DNA of 64,000 nt from Atherinomorus stipes. Taxonomy: Eukaryota > Chordata > Actinopteri > Atheriniformes > Atherinidae. Made by a program: the position numbers and the translations under genes. Below the pieces are notes generated by a model that worked only from the letters and a program-made list of their open reading frames with translations, made no database searches and was not told the origin of the DNA. This document shows positions 63,118 through 64,000 of the stretch, piece by piece (the first letter of the stretch is position 1; each line of letters begins with the position of its first letter). The stretch is from the NCBI GenBank assembly GCA_023101725.1, contig JALJCO010009116.1, positions 62,001 through 126,000 on the forward strand, written 5' to 3'.

Positions 63118-63738
63118 CGTAGAAAATATTTCAGCAAACAGAACGACCTTTCATGGGGGGTGTTACTGTCACAGCAACTCACTGTCTGTGTTGGAACTTA
63201 AGTACAAGAATATTTGAGACCATTATACAGCATATTTAAAATGAAACAGTCAAGAAATGGCGTCTTTGGTTTTTATTTGGTTTAATATGAGGCTTGACTT
63301 CATGGCAAAGAGAAAATGTGATTTTATGTTAAAGGGCATCAGAAATAATGCTTTACGAGTACCTTCACTTATTATGTTGTTTATACACAACACTTCTGGC
63401 CTGAATCTGAAGATAGATTCATCAGTACAACTGGTAGCTTTATTAATGTAGGCTCCATAGAAAGAATAATGCACAATGCAAATTTAAGATTTAAAAAAAA
63501 AAAGGAATTTTATTAATTTCTTTTTTTAATAAAGAAAAATGAATTGGCTAATTAAAGTCTTATCAGATTTTTTTTCCCTGCCAAATATTGTAATTGGCAT
63601 CTGCCTAAGAAAAATCTATTTTTTCAGGCTCTAATGTGTTACTGGAGAAGCCTAAAGGTGGCACAAAGCACAAATAAAAAAGGTTTTAGGTTTGCTCAAA
63701 AAGAAACATATTCAGGATGAATCTGAATATGTCTTTTG
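63118..63738. other. No supported gene
   Basis: AT-rich anonymous DNA with A- and T-runs near 63490-63530. Confidence 0.4.
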
Positions 63739-64000
63739 GGCCTTTTCCACTGCACATTTTCGTAACGCTTCCACACGGCACGCTTTATTCGTGTTTCCCC
63801 TGGGAAAACCCGTTACAATTTTCCGCACCCGTTTCACAGCTAGCTCTAACCATGCTGAACCTACACATTACTTGAGGTACCTGATGGCTCTCCACTGATT
63901 GGTCAAAGGAAATTGGCGTCGTATGCGTCATATGTGTTTCGCCTCTTCTAAAAATATCTGGCTCTGTTTTCGGTGACTACAAGCCGCAGAGAAAACGACA
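63739..64000. mobile_element. Left part of a DNA element cut by the window end
   Basis: GGGCCTTTTCCACTGCACAT is a terminal motif I know from dispersed fish DNA elements whose other end reads CAGTGGAAAAGGCCC. The downstream part has promoter-like CpG and GATTGGTCAAAGG motifs. The right end lies outside the window. Confidence 0.4.

Overview
The window looks like repeat-dense, non-coding vertebrate DNA, most likely from a ray-finned (percomorph-type) fish. The evidence is the mixture of elements: L2-, Rex1/CR1- and L1-type LINE remnants, tRNA-derived SINEs, Tc1/mariner copies with TA targets, hAT elements with 8-bp target duplications, TTAA-targeting elements, PIF-Harbinger remnants and foldback elements. 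I found no bacterial-style operon and no recognisable host gene, exon set, rRNA, functional tRNA or CRISPR array. Almost every open frame can be assigned to a mobile element, a low-complexity tract or chance.

Layout. 0-5 kb: a hAT MITE beside a decayed Rex1-like reverse transcriptase, a SINE, and a segment present in three divergent copies. 5-15 kb: mostly anonymous AT-rich DNA with MITEs, a tRNA-like repeat family, and the first of two 1.5-kb hAT copies. 15-24 kb: nested DNA transposons, an L2-type LINE split by a PIF-Harbinger element, a SINE and a foldback. 24-30 kb: a TTAA-flanked element, an integrase-like transposase pseudogene whose DDE residues can still be read, and an L2-type LINE interrupted by hAT and Harbinger insertions. 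31-39 kb: three defective Tc1-type elements, one carrying a second copy of the TTAA element. 40-42.4 kb: a Tc1-like MITE containing two separate TTAA-targeting insertions.

43.7-48.2 kb: a 5'-truncated, apparently young L1-type retrotransposon. It has an intact ORF2 C-terminus, a very long G-rich region downstream, a 33-A tail and a perfect 18-bp target duplication. It landed at the edge of a 0.69-kb foldback. 50-53.3 kb: BED-finger hAT remnants, a GC-rich MITE and a 1.1-kb compound palindrome. 54-64 kb: a full-length copy of the Tc1-like MITE, two defective Tc1 elements (one with a SINE inserted in it), small hAT MITEs, the second 1.5-kb hAT copy, and a further element running off the end.

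The elements do not form a pathway. What links them is their order of insertion: several nestings can be dated relative to one another because the empty site or a sister copy lies in the same window. All family names come from reading motifs by eye, without a database search.
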